From Thermoplasmatota archaeon (GTDB lineage: Archaea; Thermoplasmatota; Thermoplasmata; UBA10834), in contig JAHIRF010000007.1 of the NCBI GenBank assembly GCA_018818785.1, positions 23,711 to 87,710 on the forward strand: a stretch of DNA of 64,000 nt, given 5' to 3'. Position 1 is the first letter of the stretch. Every line of letters starts with the position of its first letter. This document shows positions 40,770 to 50,127 of this stretch, piece by piece. The notes beneath the pieces were generated by a model that worked only from the letters and a program-made list of their open reading frames with translations, was not told the DNA's origin and made no database searches. A program made the translations under genes and the position numbers.

Positions 40770-41735
40770 TCATTGGCTAATATCGTCCCGGTAGATATGT
40801 GTTCCAGCGCCGTGTTCTATCGCTTCGAGCATGTTCTCCGTGGACGTTATGATCACCAGTTCACCCCCGCCCTTGAGGAACTTCATCGCAGCCAGGATCT
40901 TGGGGCCCATGCTTCCCGGGGGGAACTGCCCCGCATTGTAGAATCCTGTTATCTGGGAGAGCGATATCTTCTTCAGCGGTCTCTGGGTCGGCTTGTTGAA
41001 ATCCGCGAACACATACTCGACATCCGTGGCGATGATGAAAGTGGTCTCCTTGATGCTGTTGGCGAGCAGGGCGGCCGCGAGGTCCTTGTCCACGACGGCT
41101 TCGACGCCCACGTATCGACCATCCTTGAGAATCACTGGCACGCCTCCGCCTCCGCATGCGATCACGACCTCGGACTGGTCCCTTCCGCCGAATATGAGCC
41201 GCCTGACGGGCTTGCTCTCCACGATCGCGATCGGCTCGGGCGATGCGACGACCTTCCTGTAGCCGCCCCTCTTCTTGTCCAGGACCATCGGCCAGCCCTT
41301 CTCGGCCTCGAGCTGCTTGGCCTCCTCCTCGGAGTAGTACTTGCCGATCGGTTTGGTCGGGTTCTGGAATGCAGGGTCGTCCTCGGACACCAACACTTCG
41401 GTTATCAACGAGACCGCGACCTTGTTCGTGCTCCTGGAAACGAACTCAGAGTTGAGGGCCATCTGCATCATGTAGCCTATCTGGCCCTGGCTCTGCGCGA
41501 CACAGACGTCCATCGACATGGGATTGATCTTGTCCTTCGTGAGCTCGTTCCGAAGTATGATGTCTCCCACCTGCGGACCGTTCCCGTGGGTGATGACGAC
41601 ATCCCATCCCCTCTGTATCACATCTGCTATGGCTCGGGCTGTTGTGGCCACGTTGCGCAACTGGTTCTCGAGCGTCGGTGCCTCGCCGGCGCGCAAGATG
41701 GCATTGCCTCCTATGGCTATGACCGCGGTTTTCAT
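40770..41735 (-). CDS. arcC: Carbamate kinase
   Basis: This 321-residue enzyme reversibly forms ATP from carbamoyl phosphate, or makes carbamoyl phosphate from ATP, ammonia and CO2. The start AVIAIGGNAIL, the ITHGNGPQVG nucleotide/carbamate region, CGGGGVPVI and GSMGPKILAAMKFL are family hallmarks. No ornithine transcarbamoylase or arginine deiminase is adjacent, so its role may be in ammonia or pyrimidine/purine nitrogen handling. A minus-strand TATA sequence near 41778-41787 gives a leader of about 20 bases with AAGGAGG. Divergent from the membrane protein gene; a GC palindrome lies between. Confidence 0.94.
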   Translation of the reverse strand: MKTAVIAIGGNAILRAGEAPTLENQLRNVATTARAIADVIQRGWDVVITHGNGPQVGDIILRNELTKDKINPMSMDVCVAQSQGQIGYMMQMALNSEFVSRSTNKVAVSLITEVLVSEDDPAFQNPTKPIGKYYSEEEAKQLEAEKGWPMVLDKKRGGYRKVVASPEPIAIVESKPVRRLIFGGRDQSEVVIACGGGGVPVILKDGRYVGVEAVVDKDLAAALLANSIKETTFIIATDVEYVFADFNKPTQRPLKKISLSQITGFYNAGQFPPGSMGPKILAAMKFLKGGGELVIITSTENMLEAIEHGAGTHIYRDDISQ

Positions 41736-41777
41736 CGTTGGGGCCTCCTTGATGAAGGTTTCGCATTATGGACTTCA

Positions 41778-41834
41778 ATATATAACAGTTCTGAGCAGGA
41801 GGGGGTGTCACCCCCTGCAAGACCAAAATATTTA
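41778..41834. promoter_or_regulatory. Divergent promoters flanking a GC-rich palindrome
   Basis: A minus-strand TATA-like sequence (CTGTTATATATTG, about 41777-41789) serves carbamate kinase, and a plus-strand AATATTTAAG (about 41826-41835) serves the membrane protein. Between them GGGGGTG-T-CACCCCC (41801-41815) is a 7-1-7 palindrome. Its place between opposing TATA boxes suggests an operator for both genes. Confidence 0.45.
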
Positions 41835-41859
41835 AGTGAAAAGGAGGTTGCACCACGAT

Positions 41860-42849
41860 ATGGAGCCTAATCCGGACTATTTGCCTCCTACTCAGAAGTT
41901 CATCGCGTTCCTGAAGGAGCAATTCGAGAAGTTCAAGAAGACTCCTCTCACGCTCCCGGTCGGCGCGGCCATAACCGGCCTTGCATTCTATGCGATGCTG
42001 TTGTACATGCTCAACAGCTGCCTCCTGCCGATCCTGCCTCCGTTCATCATGCTGTTGGTCTTCTGGAACTTTGGCATCAAGCGTGTCAAGAAGCTCCTGT
42101 TGGGAGGCATCATCGCATGTACTATACTCATGATCATCGAGACCGGGTTCTTCGTCGACGTCTATTCGAACTACGAGCCCGTCGTGGGGCACAGCGAGGA
42201 TTACACCCTCTATAACGGCATGGTCGACCCACTCAGTGGCGACGCACAGACCGCATTCAACTTCACGCTCGACATCAACGTCACGAAGGACCCGACGGTC
42301 CCCATAACCAATGTCACGGTCATGATAATCGGCCTCAACGACCTGAGGAACGAGACCATGACGCTGGCGCTGAGGGATAACGAAACCGCCAGCTACTACT
42401 ACATGACCACGATCAGCGAGCCGATCAACCAGCACGCGTTCTGGGCCAATGTCAACGGCACCTGGTATATCGCGGGCGACTTCATTGACGGCGAAGAGGC
42501 GGGGGCCATGGGACCGGTCTACTCCAGTACATGGGAGATCGCGAAACCACTGCTATACTTCTCGGCGCTCCAGGCGTATGTCCAGTTCATGGGCATATAC
42601 ACCATGGTCGTCGGTATGATCTGGTGGACCAGAAGGACCCGCAGGATGAGGGAGAAGCAGCTCAACGACTGGGAGACGAAGCGCAAGGATGCGGTCGCCA
42701 AAGCACCCAAGGAGGATACGAGGGTCCCGAGTCTCGCGAAGGCGATGGGGCTTGAGGAAGAGGAGGATTCGTTCGTGTGCTCTGAGTGCGGCGCGGATGT
42801 ACCTGGGGACGCGAAGGCGTGTCCGCAGTGCGGTGAGAAGTTCGATTAG
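41860..42849 (+). CDS. Membrane protein with C-terminal zinc ribbon
   Basis: A 329-residue protein of unknown function. Two or three N-terminal helices (about 33-55, 60-75, 85-103) precede an Asn/Thr-rich outer domain (about 105-205) with several N-glycosylation-type sequons (NVTK, NETM, NGTW). A fourth helix (about 225-250) leads to a basic cytoplasmic segment ending in a zinc ribbon CSECGADVPGDAKACPQCG. It may sense an external signal and report it inside; this is inference. ATG 41860 lies near the predicted transcription start from the TATA box at about 41826, so the mRNA may be leaderless. Confidence 0.7.
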   Translation: MEPNPDYLPPTQKFIAFLKEQFEKFKKTPLTLPVGAAITGLAFYAMLLYMLNSCLLPILPPFIMLLVFWNFGIKRVKKLLLGGIIACTILMIIETGFFVDVYSNYEPVVGHSEDYTLYNGMVDPLSGDAQTAFNFTLDINVTKDPTVPITNVTVMIIGLNDLRNETMTLALRDNETASYYYMTTISEPINQHAFWANVNGTWYIAGDFIDGEEAGAMGPVYSSTWEIAKPLLYFSALQAYVQFMGIYTMVVGMIWWTRRTRRMREKQLNDWETKRKDAVAKAPKEDTRVPSLAKAMGLEEEEDSFVCSECGADVPGDAKACPQCGEKFD

Positions 42850-42980
42850 GGTCGCCGCCCCAGCGCGCATCAGCCAGTAGAGAACTGTCACGCAACAGAT
42901 TTATCTAGGAAAGCCATTTGGTCACAGGGGATGCACCAAACGGCTTGCCGCTTTTGGATCACTTCCGGAGGCAGAATCAC

Positions 42981-44966
42981 TTGGCATCGATTGCACATGA
43001 GCTAGCGAAGAATCAGAAGGAGATCTCCGTCTCCGAGTTCTTCGAGAAGAACAAGCAGATACTAGGGTTCGATTCGCTCACGAGGGCGTTGATCACCTCT
43101 GTCAAGGAAACAGTAGACAACAGTCTCGATGCGTGCGAGGACGCGGGCATGCTGCCCGAACTATTGGTCAAGGTCGAGAAATCGAACAACACCGAATACA
43201 TCATCACCGTCGAGGACAACGGACCTGGGATCGTCAAGAAGGAAGTCGCCAATGTCTTTGGCAGGTTGCTCTACGGATCCAGGTTCCATACGCGTGCCCA
43301 GAGGAGAGGGCAGCAGGGGATAGGTGTCTCTGCAGTCGTCATGTATGGACAGATAACCACGGGAAGGGCTGCGAAGGTCCGCTCTAAGATATCGGATGAG
43401 GACACCGCATACGAGTGCGAACTAATCCTAGACACCAAGAAGAACAGACCAGACATCATACGCGAGGACCGCATAATCTGGGACCGCGAGCACGGCACCA
43501 GCATAGAGGTGAGCATTAAGGGCAAGTACATCGGAGGGAAGCAGTCGATATTCGAGTACCTCAAAGGTGTCGCGATCGTCAACCCTCATGTGAAGATCAC
43601 ATTCATCCCGCCAGAGGGGACGCCCATCGTGTTCGAGCGGGCTACCGACCAGGTGCCGCCACCCACGAGAGCCATCAAACCGCATCCTGAAGGCGTGGAG
43701 CTTGGCGAGCTGCTGAGCATGGCCAAGTACGCGGATACGAACAGGATAACCAGCTTCCTCAATTCTGAATTCTCCAGGATATCCAACCGCGTAGCGAAGG
43801 ATATCTGCGACGCAGCCGGAGTGCCACTCACCCAGAACCCCAAGAGGTTGACGCTCGAGCAGGCAGGCGCGATCCTCGACGCGATCCAGAAAGTCAAGAT
43901 AATGTCTCCGGAGACGGATTGTCTGTCACCGATAGGGGAGACGCTCATACGGAAGGGGCTGAAGAACGTCCTCGGAGAACTCAAGGCGGATTTCTACGCG
44001 CCACCGGTCACGAGGGAGCCGAAGGTGTTCGCGGGCAACCCGTTCATCGTGGAAGTGGGCATCGTCTACGGCGGCGGGATAACCAAGGACGACCCCGTCC
44101 AGATACTCAGGTTCGCGAACAGGGTACCGTTGATGTACCAACAGGGCGCGTGCGCCATAACACAAGCTATAGAGAACGTGGACTGGAGGAGGTACGGGCT
44201 CGAGCAGAGGGGAGGACACGGGATACCTTTCGGACCAGCCATCATCCTCGTGCATCTGGCATCCACCAAGGTGCCATTCACATCCGAATCGAAGGAAGCC
44301 GTGGCCAACATCCCGGAGATTAAGGAAGAGATCGAGCTCGCACTGAAGGCGTGTGCGAGGAAGCTGAAGACCCATCTGAACAAGACGGAGAGGAAGAGCA
44401 AGACCCGCGTCAAGTTCGAGATAGTCCAGGGCATCATCCCCATGATAGCCGCGAAGAGCGCGAAGATCGTGGGAAAGCCCATGCCGAAACTCGCGGGGAC
44501 GATCACGAAGATAATGAATGTCGTATGGATAGACGACGAGGCCGCATACGAGAAGAAGAAGCACAAGGTGCAAGTGAAGATATACAACTACACGCCCAAG
44601 TCACAGAACTTCCATCTGCACATGGTCGTCCCATTCGACAAGATAGACCCGAAGACATTGGGGCTTCAGCCGCTCGAGGTGCGCGAAGGCAACAAAGTCA
44701 CGTGGGACATCAGGCGCATCGCATCCACGGACACTTTCGAGCTCAAGTTCGACATCGTAGGATTGTCCCAGGAGGAGTACGACAACGAGCTGTATGTGAG
44801 CGGCATAGACGCGGCCTCCGTGATAGGTGTGGATGTGCTCCCAGGCGACTGGGACCTTGAGCATCTTAAGATCACAGGTGAGATAGCTCCAGAGGAGGTC
44901 GAAGATGGCGAGGAAGGCGACATCGACTACGACGAGGGGGCGGAGGTGATCAAGGATGAAGAATAA
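42981..44966 (+). CDS. top6B: DNA topoisomerase VI subunit B
   Basis: This is the ATPase subunit of the archaeal type IIB topoisomerase, which passes one duplex through another to relax and decatenate DNA. The 661-residue protein carries the GHKL motifs [20 protein letters not shown] and [10 protein letters not shown], then the transducer domain. The TTG start at 42981 is preceded by GGAGG at nine bases and matches the usual beginning ([21 protein letters not shown]); frames further upstream do not. It ends with a very acidic tail (about 25 residues, mostly Glu and Asp) and overlaps the subunit A gene by 11 bases. Confidence 0.96.
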   Translation: MASIAHELAKNQKEISVSEFFEKNKQILGFDSLTRALITSVKETVDNSLDACEDAGMLPELLVKVEKSNNTEYIITVEDNGPGIVKKEVANVFGRLLYGSRFHTRAQRRGQQGIGVSAVVMYGQITTGRAAKVRSKISDEDTAYECELILDTKKNRPDIIREDRIIWDREHGTSIEVSIKGKYIGGKQSIFEYLKGVAIVNPHVKITFIPPEGTPIVFERATDQVPPPTRAIKPHPEGVELGELLSMAKYADTNRITSFLNSEFSRISNRVAKDICDAAGVPLTQNPKRLTLEQAGAILDAIQKVKIMSPETDCLSPIGETLIRKGLKNVLGELKADFYAPPVTREPKVFAGNPFIVEVGIVYGGGITKDDPVQILRFANRVPLMYQQGACAITQAIENVDWRRYGLEQRGGHGIPFGPAIILVHLASTKVPFTSESKEAVANIPEIKEEIELALKACARKLKTHLNKTERKSKTRVKFEIVQGIIPMIAAKSAKIVGKPMPKLAGTITKIMNVVWIDDEAAYEKKKHKVQVKIYNYTPKSQNFHLHMVVPFDKIDPKTLGLQPLEVREGNKVTWDIRRIASTDTFELKFDIVGLSQEEYDNELYVSGIDAASVIGVDVLPGDWDLEHLKITGEIAPEEVEDGEEGDIDYDEGAEVIKDEE

Positions 44967-46056
44967 CGAGAGACACCATATGGCCGTCGACAAGCTCACC
45001 GATATAGCGCAGAGCGTATACGACCAGCTCGACTCTGGCAAGATACCGAAGATGATGATACCGCTCAGGACCAAGAGCAACATCAGGTTCGATTCCAAAT
45101 CCGCAGTCTGGAAGTACGGCAAGGCGATGGGGGCACGGTCCGCTAAGAAGCTCACGGGCGCGCAGATGCTCCTGCGCACGATGTACATGCTCGAGTTCAT
45201 AGAGGAGATGATCAGGACGAGCAAGAGCTCGACCCTGAGAGAGATGTATTACATATCCGAAGGCTGGGAGAAGGCCAAGTTCTCCGCGCAGGATGAATCG
45301 AACATGCTCGCAGAGGATCTGGAGATCATCACCCAGTGCATGAGAGAGGATTTCAAGCTGAGGCCCGAGGAGGACGGTGCTCGCGTGATGGGGAACATAA
45401 CCCTCATGGAGACCGACCGGAAGGGCAAGAAGAAGAAGATCAACTGCAGGGACGATGTCGGCGATTCCGGGTACGGCGTACCGTACAACGTGGAGAAGGA
45501 CAAGATAGAGTTCGTCGACTGCGACGCGGACTTCATCATAGCGATAGAGACGGGTGGTATGTTCGACAGGTTGGTCGAGAACAAGTTCGACGAGAACGCA
45601 AATGCTGTCATCGTGCATCTCAAGGGCCAGCCCGCGAGGAGCACCAGGCGGTTCATCAAGCGCGTGAACGAGGAGATGAAGCTACCAGTCGTGACGTTCG
45701 TGGATGGCGATCCATGGAGCTTCAGGATACACGCGTCCCTGGCATACGGCGCGATCAAGACGGCTCACTTGTCCGAGTATCTGGCCACGCCCACTGCAGA
45801 ATATGTCGGGATAACCGCATCCGATATCCTGAACTACGACCTCCCGACGGACAAGTTGAACGACAGGGACATCCAGGCGCTCAACGCCGAGAAGACCGAC
45901 CCGAGGTTCAAGGACGAGTTCTGGAAGCACGAGATAGACCTGATGCTTGAGATAGGCAAGAAGGCGGAGCAGCAGGCGCTCGCGAAGTACGGTCTCGACT
46001 TCGTGACCGACAAGTACCTTCCGGAGAAGCTGACCCAGCTAGGCATAATCAAATGA
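44956..46056 (+). CDS. top6A: DNA topoisomerase VI subunit A (Spo11-like)
   Basis: This is the DNA-cleaving subunit (366 residues). The catalytic tyrosine is in [10 protein letters not shown] (about 96-105), within the winged-helix CAP-like domain. The Toprim domain has [10 protein letters not shown] with its acidic residue (about 197-206) and DGDPWSF (about 249-255), which bind Mg2+. GGAGGTG precedes the ATG at a good spacing, inside the end of the subunit B gene, so the two subunits are translated together. The tail of the gene converges on a GNAT gene with one base between stops. Confidence 0.97.
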   Translation: MKNNERHHMAVDKLTDIAQSVYDQLDSGKIPKMMIPLRTKSNIRFDSKSAVWKYGKAMGARSAKKLTGAQMLLRTMYMLEFIEEMIRTSKSSTLREMYYISEGWEKAKFSAQDESNMLAEDLEIITQCMREDFKLRPEEDGARVMGNITLMETDRKGKKKKINCRDDVGDSGYGVPYNVEKDKIEFVDCDADFIIAIETGGMFDRLVENKFDENANAVIVHLKGQPARSTRRFIKRVNEEMKLPVVTFVDGDPWSFRIHASLAYGAIKTAHLSEYLATPTAEYVGITASDILNYDLPTDKLNDRDIQALNAEKTDPRFKDEFWKHEIDLMLEIGKKAEQQALAKYGLDFVTDKYLPEKLTQLGIIK

Positions 46057-46057
46057 T

Positions 46058-47017
46058 TCATCCGGACCAGGAGCAGAGGTTGTTGCCTCCCGAGGCGAGG
46101 CCGGAACTCCCCTGCCACATCATCCGTTCGAACGTCTGGACGACGGTGTATTCCCTGGACAGAAGGACATCCATCGCCTTTCGATTCCGTCCTGGGACCG
46201 GGATCGATAGTTCTATCGACCGATCCTCTGCCGTGACCAACTCTGCCGCATGGATCAACGCCTCCACGATGATATTGTCCGCGCCAGGGGTCACTGCTAG
46301 CACTCTGACCAGCGACCCTGGCATGTCCTCCCTCTTCGATACCGTGTGGACTACGCACAATCCGACCGCGATACCGTTCGACAAGGCTACTAGGGTCTCC
46401 CCGAACGAGTACTCCTCGGTGACATTCACTTCGGGCGTGTAATCCAGTCCTGGATGGATGGTCGATGAGAGCCGTTTGATCTGGGACATCAGATGGTTCC
46501 TCACGTTGCTCTCAGAAAAACGCTCGATCAGGAGACCATCGCATGCGACCTCCTTGAGTCCGTCCTTGAGTATCTGTTTCCCGAAGAGCACAACGAGGCC
46601 TTCCGGGCGCAAGCCCATGCCCAGATATAGCCCGATGTTGATCTGACTCTCGGGCATCGTCTCGAGGCCGATATCTGTGCAACCGCGGTCCTCGAGGTGT
46701 CGCAAAGAAGACCTCAGCAGCTCCTTGCCCACGCCCATGCCCTGTCTGGTGGGAAGGACGGCCAACGGACCCACCCAACCTGTCCTGCCCCATATGTGCG
46801 AGAAAGAATAGCCGATTATTCCGGCGAAATCGTCGATCGCGACGAACGCGCCTTCCGGATCCGAGTGAAGGTAGGAGATTATGTTCTGATCCGTTCGCGG
46901 TGAGAACTTCTTGATCTCCGGGTATTTGGATTCTATCAGCGCGGACCACGCGAGAAGGTCCGCTCGTTTGACATCTCCTATGTCCTCGACCTTCATCTTC
47001 CTTATAGTAACGGGCAT
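46058..47017 (-). CDS. Tandem GNAT acetyltransferase
   Basis: This 319-residue protein consists of two GNAT-like domains. The first (about 1-150) has the acetyl-CoA motif LPTRQGMGVGKELLRSSL (about 88-105), with Q/RxxGxG/A well conserved. The second (about 170-310) is degenerate at this loop (VLAVTPGADNIIVEALIHAA), so it may be structural. The substrate is not known; in archaea such proteins modify metabolites or proteins. GGGGAGG lies just before ATG 47017. Convergent with the topoisomerase VI operon. Confidence 0.88.
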   Translation of the reverse strand: MPVTIRKMKVEDIGDVKRADLLAWSALIESKYPEIKKFSPRTDQNIISYLHSDPEGAFVAIDDFAGIIGYSFSHIWGRTGWVGPLAVLPTRQGMGVGKELLRSSLRHLEDRGCTDIGLETMPESQINIGLYLGMGLRPEGLVVLFGKQILKDGLKEVACDGLLIERFSESNVRNHLMSQIKRLSSTIHPGLDYTPEVNVTEEYSFGETLVALSNGIAVGLCVVHTVSKREDMPGSLVRVLAVTPGADNIIVEALIHAAELVTAEDRSIELSIPVPGRNRKAMDVLLSREYTVVQTFERMMWQGSSGLASGGNNLCSWSG

Positions 47018-47140
47018 TGTGCGCCTCCCCTTTCAGATTGAATCCGTATCCATATGAATGTCCTCTGAAGATATCAAACTGAGGGAGCGTACTGTAGATA
47101 CCCACTAATTAAATCCGATGACCGAGATTCTCCGGATGCC

Positions 47141-48022
47141 ATGAGGATGAGTCCAGAGTGCGTCCCATGCCTTATAAGGCGGGTACTTTTCGAGACGGAG
47201 GAGGTCGACGCTTCCAAGTCGATCGAGACGGTGAAGGATGCCACGGCTGTGCTTGGCAGGCTGTTCGACGATCATGTCTGCTCCGCATCGGTCGCGACCG
47301 AGGTGCATCGCAGGATCTACAAGCTCCTGGGGAACGACGACCCGTACGAGGACCTCAAGATGAAGAGCAACGAGGTCGCGCTGGAGCTGTATCCTCATGC
47401 GGAGAGATTCGTCGCATCCTCGAAGAACCGATTGAAGGCAGCGTTCATATGTTCAGTGGCAGGTAACGTCCTCGACTTCGGGATAGGGACCGGGTTCGAT
47501 CATCCTGACACGCTCAAGAAGGAGTTCAGGTCGCTCCTGGGAGAAGGACTTGGATACGATGACACGCCGAAGATCAGAAGACTTCTCGGCCGCGGCAAGA
47601 CCGTCGCGTATCTGACGGACAACTGCGGGGAGGTGGTGTTCGACAGGCTCGTGCTCAAGGAGCTGAAGAGGCTAGGGGTCGAGACCACGCTCATCGTGAA
47701 AGAGAAGCCGATACTGACGGATGCCACCCTCAAGGACATAGAAGGTCTCGGGATGGAATCATTGGTCGCAGAGATCAAAGAAACCCCTGGGTTCGCGGTG
47801 GGAGTGGGCATCCGAGCACTGAATGGTTCCTTCGGGAAGATGTTGAGAGAGCACGACCTGGTGATCGCGAAGGGTATGGCGAATTACGAGGCGATCTCCG
47901 AGACGGACATCGAACCGATCGCATATCTGCTGAGGACCAAGTGCAAACCTGTGGCCGAGAGTATGGGTCTGGCCAAGGACATCAACGCGGTGAAACTGTT
48001 CGATGGGAGGTGCAAGAGATGA
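47141..48022 (+). CDS. DUF89 (ARMT1-like) metal-dependent damage-control phosphatase
   Basis: This 293-residue protein belongs to DUF89, a family of metal-dependent phosphatases that are thought to remove harmful or stray phosphorylated metabolites. Key motifs are AYLTDNCGEVVFDRLVLKEL (about 162-181), with the Asp/Asn metal ligands, and IAKGMANYEAISE (about 244-256). The early CVPCLIRR is also typical of the archaeal branch. A TATA-like TAATTAAATCC at about 47105-47115 places transcription close to ATG 47141. It is followed, with an ATGA overlap, by the enolase-superfamily gene. Confidence 0.9.
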   Translation: MRMSPECVPCLIRRVLFETEEVDASKSIETVKDATAVLGRLFDDHVCSASVATEVHRRIYKLLGNDDPYEDLKMKSNEVALELYPHAERFVASSKNRLKAAFICSVAGNVLDFGIGTGFDHPDTLKKEFRSLLGEGLGYDDTPKIRRLLGRGKTVAYLTDNCGEVVFDRLVLKELKRLGVETTLIVKEKPILTDATLKDIEGLGMESLVAEIKETPGFAVGVGIRALNGSFGKMLREHDLVIAKGMANYEAISETDIEPIAYLLRTKCKPVAESMGLAKDINAVKLFDGRCKR

Positions 48023-49077
48023 TCGATTCTGTTGAGTTCAAGAGCTTCGTCAACAAGCGTATCTGCAGTTTCAGGATAGCCACCGGATGCTCGGACGTCG
48101 AAGAGAACACCATGGTCAAGATCAAATCAGGCGAGGATTTCGGTGTAGGCAGTGCGTGCCCGAGCGATGTCACGCACGAGACGATGAAGACCGTCGAGGA
48201 TTTCCTGGGGAAGGTTCCGAGGAAGATAGTCGGGACGGACGAGAACGATGTATCCAGCATACACAGGAGGTTGGATGCGATCGCGCCTGGTAACACTGCC
48301 GCCAAGGCAGCGGTGGATATCGCGGTCTACGATCTGCTGAGCAAGAGAGAAGGGAAGACCCTGCGGGGATTCATCGGAGGCGCCGCAGGACACAATGTCC
48401 TGACGGACATGACTATTGGGATCGAGACGAAGGAAGTCACTGTGAAGAAGGCCATGAGGCATTATCGAGAAGGCTTCCGGGCGCTGAAGGTCAAGGTCGG
48501 TCTGGAGCTTGAGGACGACATCAGCAGGATCGCAGCGGTCAGGGACGCTGTCGGACCGGGCGTCGAGCTGAGGGTGGACGCGAACCAGGGATATACGGTC
48601 GAGCAGGCGATCCAGTTCTGCGATGAAATGAAGACCCTCGGCGTCGTGTTCGTCGAGCAGCCCGTGAAAGCAGATGATTATGCTGGACTCAAGAAGGTCA
48701 AGGAGAAGAGCACGGTGCCGATCATGGCCGACGAGTGCGTTAGGTCGCTGGCCGATGCGAGAAGGGTCGTGAAGGATGAGGCTGTGGACCTGATCAACAT
48801 CAAGCTCATGAAAAGCGCAGGGATATACGAAGCGATGGCAATCAACAAGGTGGCTGAGAGCGCGGGCATCGGCACGATGGTCGGATGCATGGGAGAGATA
48901 CAGGTGTCGATCGCGGCTGGGCTGAACTTCGTCCTCAGCTCGGACAATGTGAAGTACTGCGACCTCGACTCCCACTTCAACATAATCGACGACCCATCCT
49001 CAGGACTTTCCTTCGAAGACGGACTTCTGATCGCGTCCGACAAGCCTGGCCTCGGTGTCTCCACGCCGATGGATTGA
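48019..49077 (+). CDS. Enolase-superfamily dipeptide epimerase-like enzyme
   Basis: This 352-residue member of the mandelate racemase/muconate lactonizing group has the catalytic lysine motif LKVKVG (about 155-160), metal ligands in RVDANQGYT (about 188-196), VEQPV and MADEC, and the second lysine in NIKLMKSAG (about 260-268). The late CDLDSHF (about 314-320) has the DxD of L-Ala-D/L-Glu-type dipeptide epimerases that hold the substrate ammonium. The likely role is epimerising dipeptides; the exact one is not set. Its ATG overlaps the DUF89 stop by four bases. An upstream in-frame extension is not used. Confidence 0.88.
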   Translation: MIDSVEFKSFVNKRICSFRIATGCSDVEENTMVKIKSGEDFGVGSACPSDVTHETMKTVEDFLGKVPRKIVGTDENDVSSIHRRLDAIAPGNTAAKAAVDIAVYDLLSKREGKTLRGFIGGAAGHNVLTDMTIGIETKEVTVKKAMRHYREGFRALKVKVGLELEDDISRIAAVRDAVGPGVELRVDANQGYTVEQAIQFCDEMKTLGVVFVEQPVKADDYAGLKKVKEKSTVPIMADECVRSLADARRVVKDEAVDLINIKLMKSAGIYEAMAINKVAESAGIGTMVGCMGEIQVSIAAGLNFVLSSDNVKYCDLDSHFNIIDDPSSGLSFEDGLLIASDKPGLGVSTPMD

Positions 49078-49195
49078 ACCACGGGTCATGGCTTCTGAAG
49101 CAGCCAGCTTCGCGTGACCCTATTAAAAACCACCAATAATCCTTATAGCCTAGGTCAATCATTGGGTGCCAGTACGGCAGGTCTGGCGGGACTAG

Positions 49196-50059
49196 ATGAC
49201 GAAGAAGATCAGCGAGCTTCGGAGCGCAGAGCTGAAGTACAGAGCTCTTCTGAACAAGCGCGATGAGATAAACGAGCAGGCAGCGGTTCTAAGGTCTGAA
49301 AGGGACACCCTTCACGATCGCAAGAAAGATATCCAGGATCAGCTCAGGGAAGCGAGAGGAAAGCGCGACGCGCTCGTCACGAAGATGAGGGTTCACAAGG
49401 TCAAGAGGGACGATCTGCAGAGCAAGGGCAAGGAACTCATCGAATTCAAGAAGAAGCTCAAGGGGAGGCCCATGGGCGACCTCAAGAGCGAGATACGCGC
49501 GATGGAGGCGGAGGCGAGGTCCATGGAGGTCCGTCAGCAGACCGTGCCCATGAAACTGACCGAGGAGCGCGAACTCATCGAGAAGATCAAGGCGAAGCTC
49601 ACGGAAGCGGATCGACTCAAGAAGATACTCGTGGAGCAGGAGAAGATACAGAAGGAGATCCACGACATCGACCAGAGCATCAACGCGATGTTCTACGAAG
49701 CGGACAAGGAGCATGCGGAGGTCGTACGTCTATCGGACGAGGCGCATGTGTTCCACGAACAGGCAGTCGCTTTCAGCAAGGAGATCGCAGTCCTCGCCAG
49801 TACTGCGAACAAGAAACACGATGATTTCATCAAGCTGAAGGAGGATGCCGACGCCGTCCATCAGAAAGCGATGGATCTGCGTGGAAAGGTCATAGACATC
49901 AAGCAGCAGAAGCGCGCGGAGATAATCGAGGAGAAGCGCGCGGTCCATGAGGTCAACAGGGCCACGAGGAAGGCCTTGGATGACAAGGACAAGAATGACG
50001 AGCTTGCGGATGAGGCTCTCAAGATCCTTATGAAGCAGGGTAAGATAGAGATAAGATGA
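49196..50059 (+). CDS. Archaeal coiled-coil protein (COG1340 type)
   Basis: This 287-residue protein is almost entirely heptad-repeat coiled coil (about 1-285), rich in Lys, Glu, Arg and Asp, with breaks near residues 90-100 (KGRPMGDLKSEI). It resembles the widespread archaeal COG1340 family, long coiled-coil proteins of unknown function that are sometimes wrongly labelled phosphoserine phosphatases. No ATPase head or catalytic motif is present, so it is not an SMC protein. A TATA-like sequence (CCTTATAGCC) lies near 49141. It stands alone on its strand. Confidence 0.85.
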   Translation: MTKKISELRSAELKYRALLNKRDEINEQAAVLRSERDTLHDRKKDIQDQLREARGKRDALVTKMRVHKVKRDDLQSKGKELIEFKKKLKGRPMGDLKSEIRAMEAEARSMEVRQQTVPMKLTEERELIEKIKAKLTEADRLKKILVEQEKIQKEIHDIDQSINAMFYEADKEHAEVVRLSDEAHVFHEQAVAFSKEIAVLASTANKKHDDFIKLKEDADAVHQKAMDLRGKVIDIKQQKRAEIIEEKRAVHEVNRATRKALDDKDKNDELADEALKILMKQGKIEIR

Positions 50060-50127
50060 CCCAGAGTATCATCTGTCTCCGAGTCATCTGCGATATCCGA
50101 CCCCATATTCTCAGGCATCATACCATA

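Noticed and set aside
49196-50059. Phosphoserine phosphatase or SMC-like annotation for the coiled-coil protein
   Set aside because: No phosphatase motif and no ATPase head; it is coiled coil throughout.
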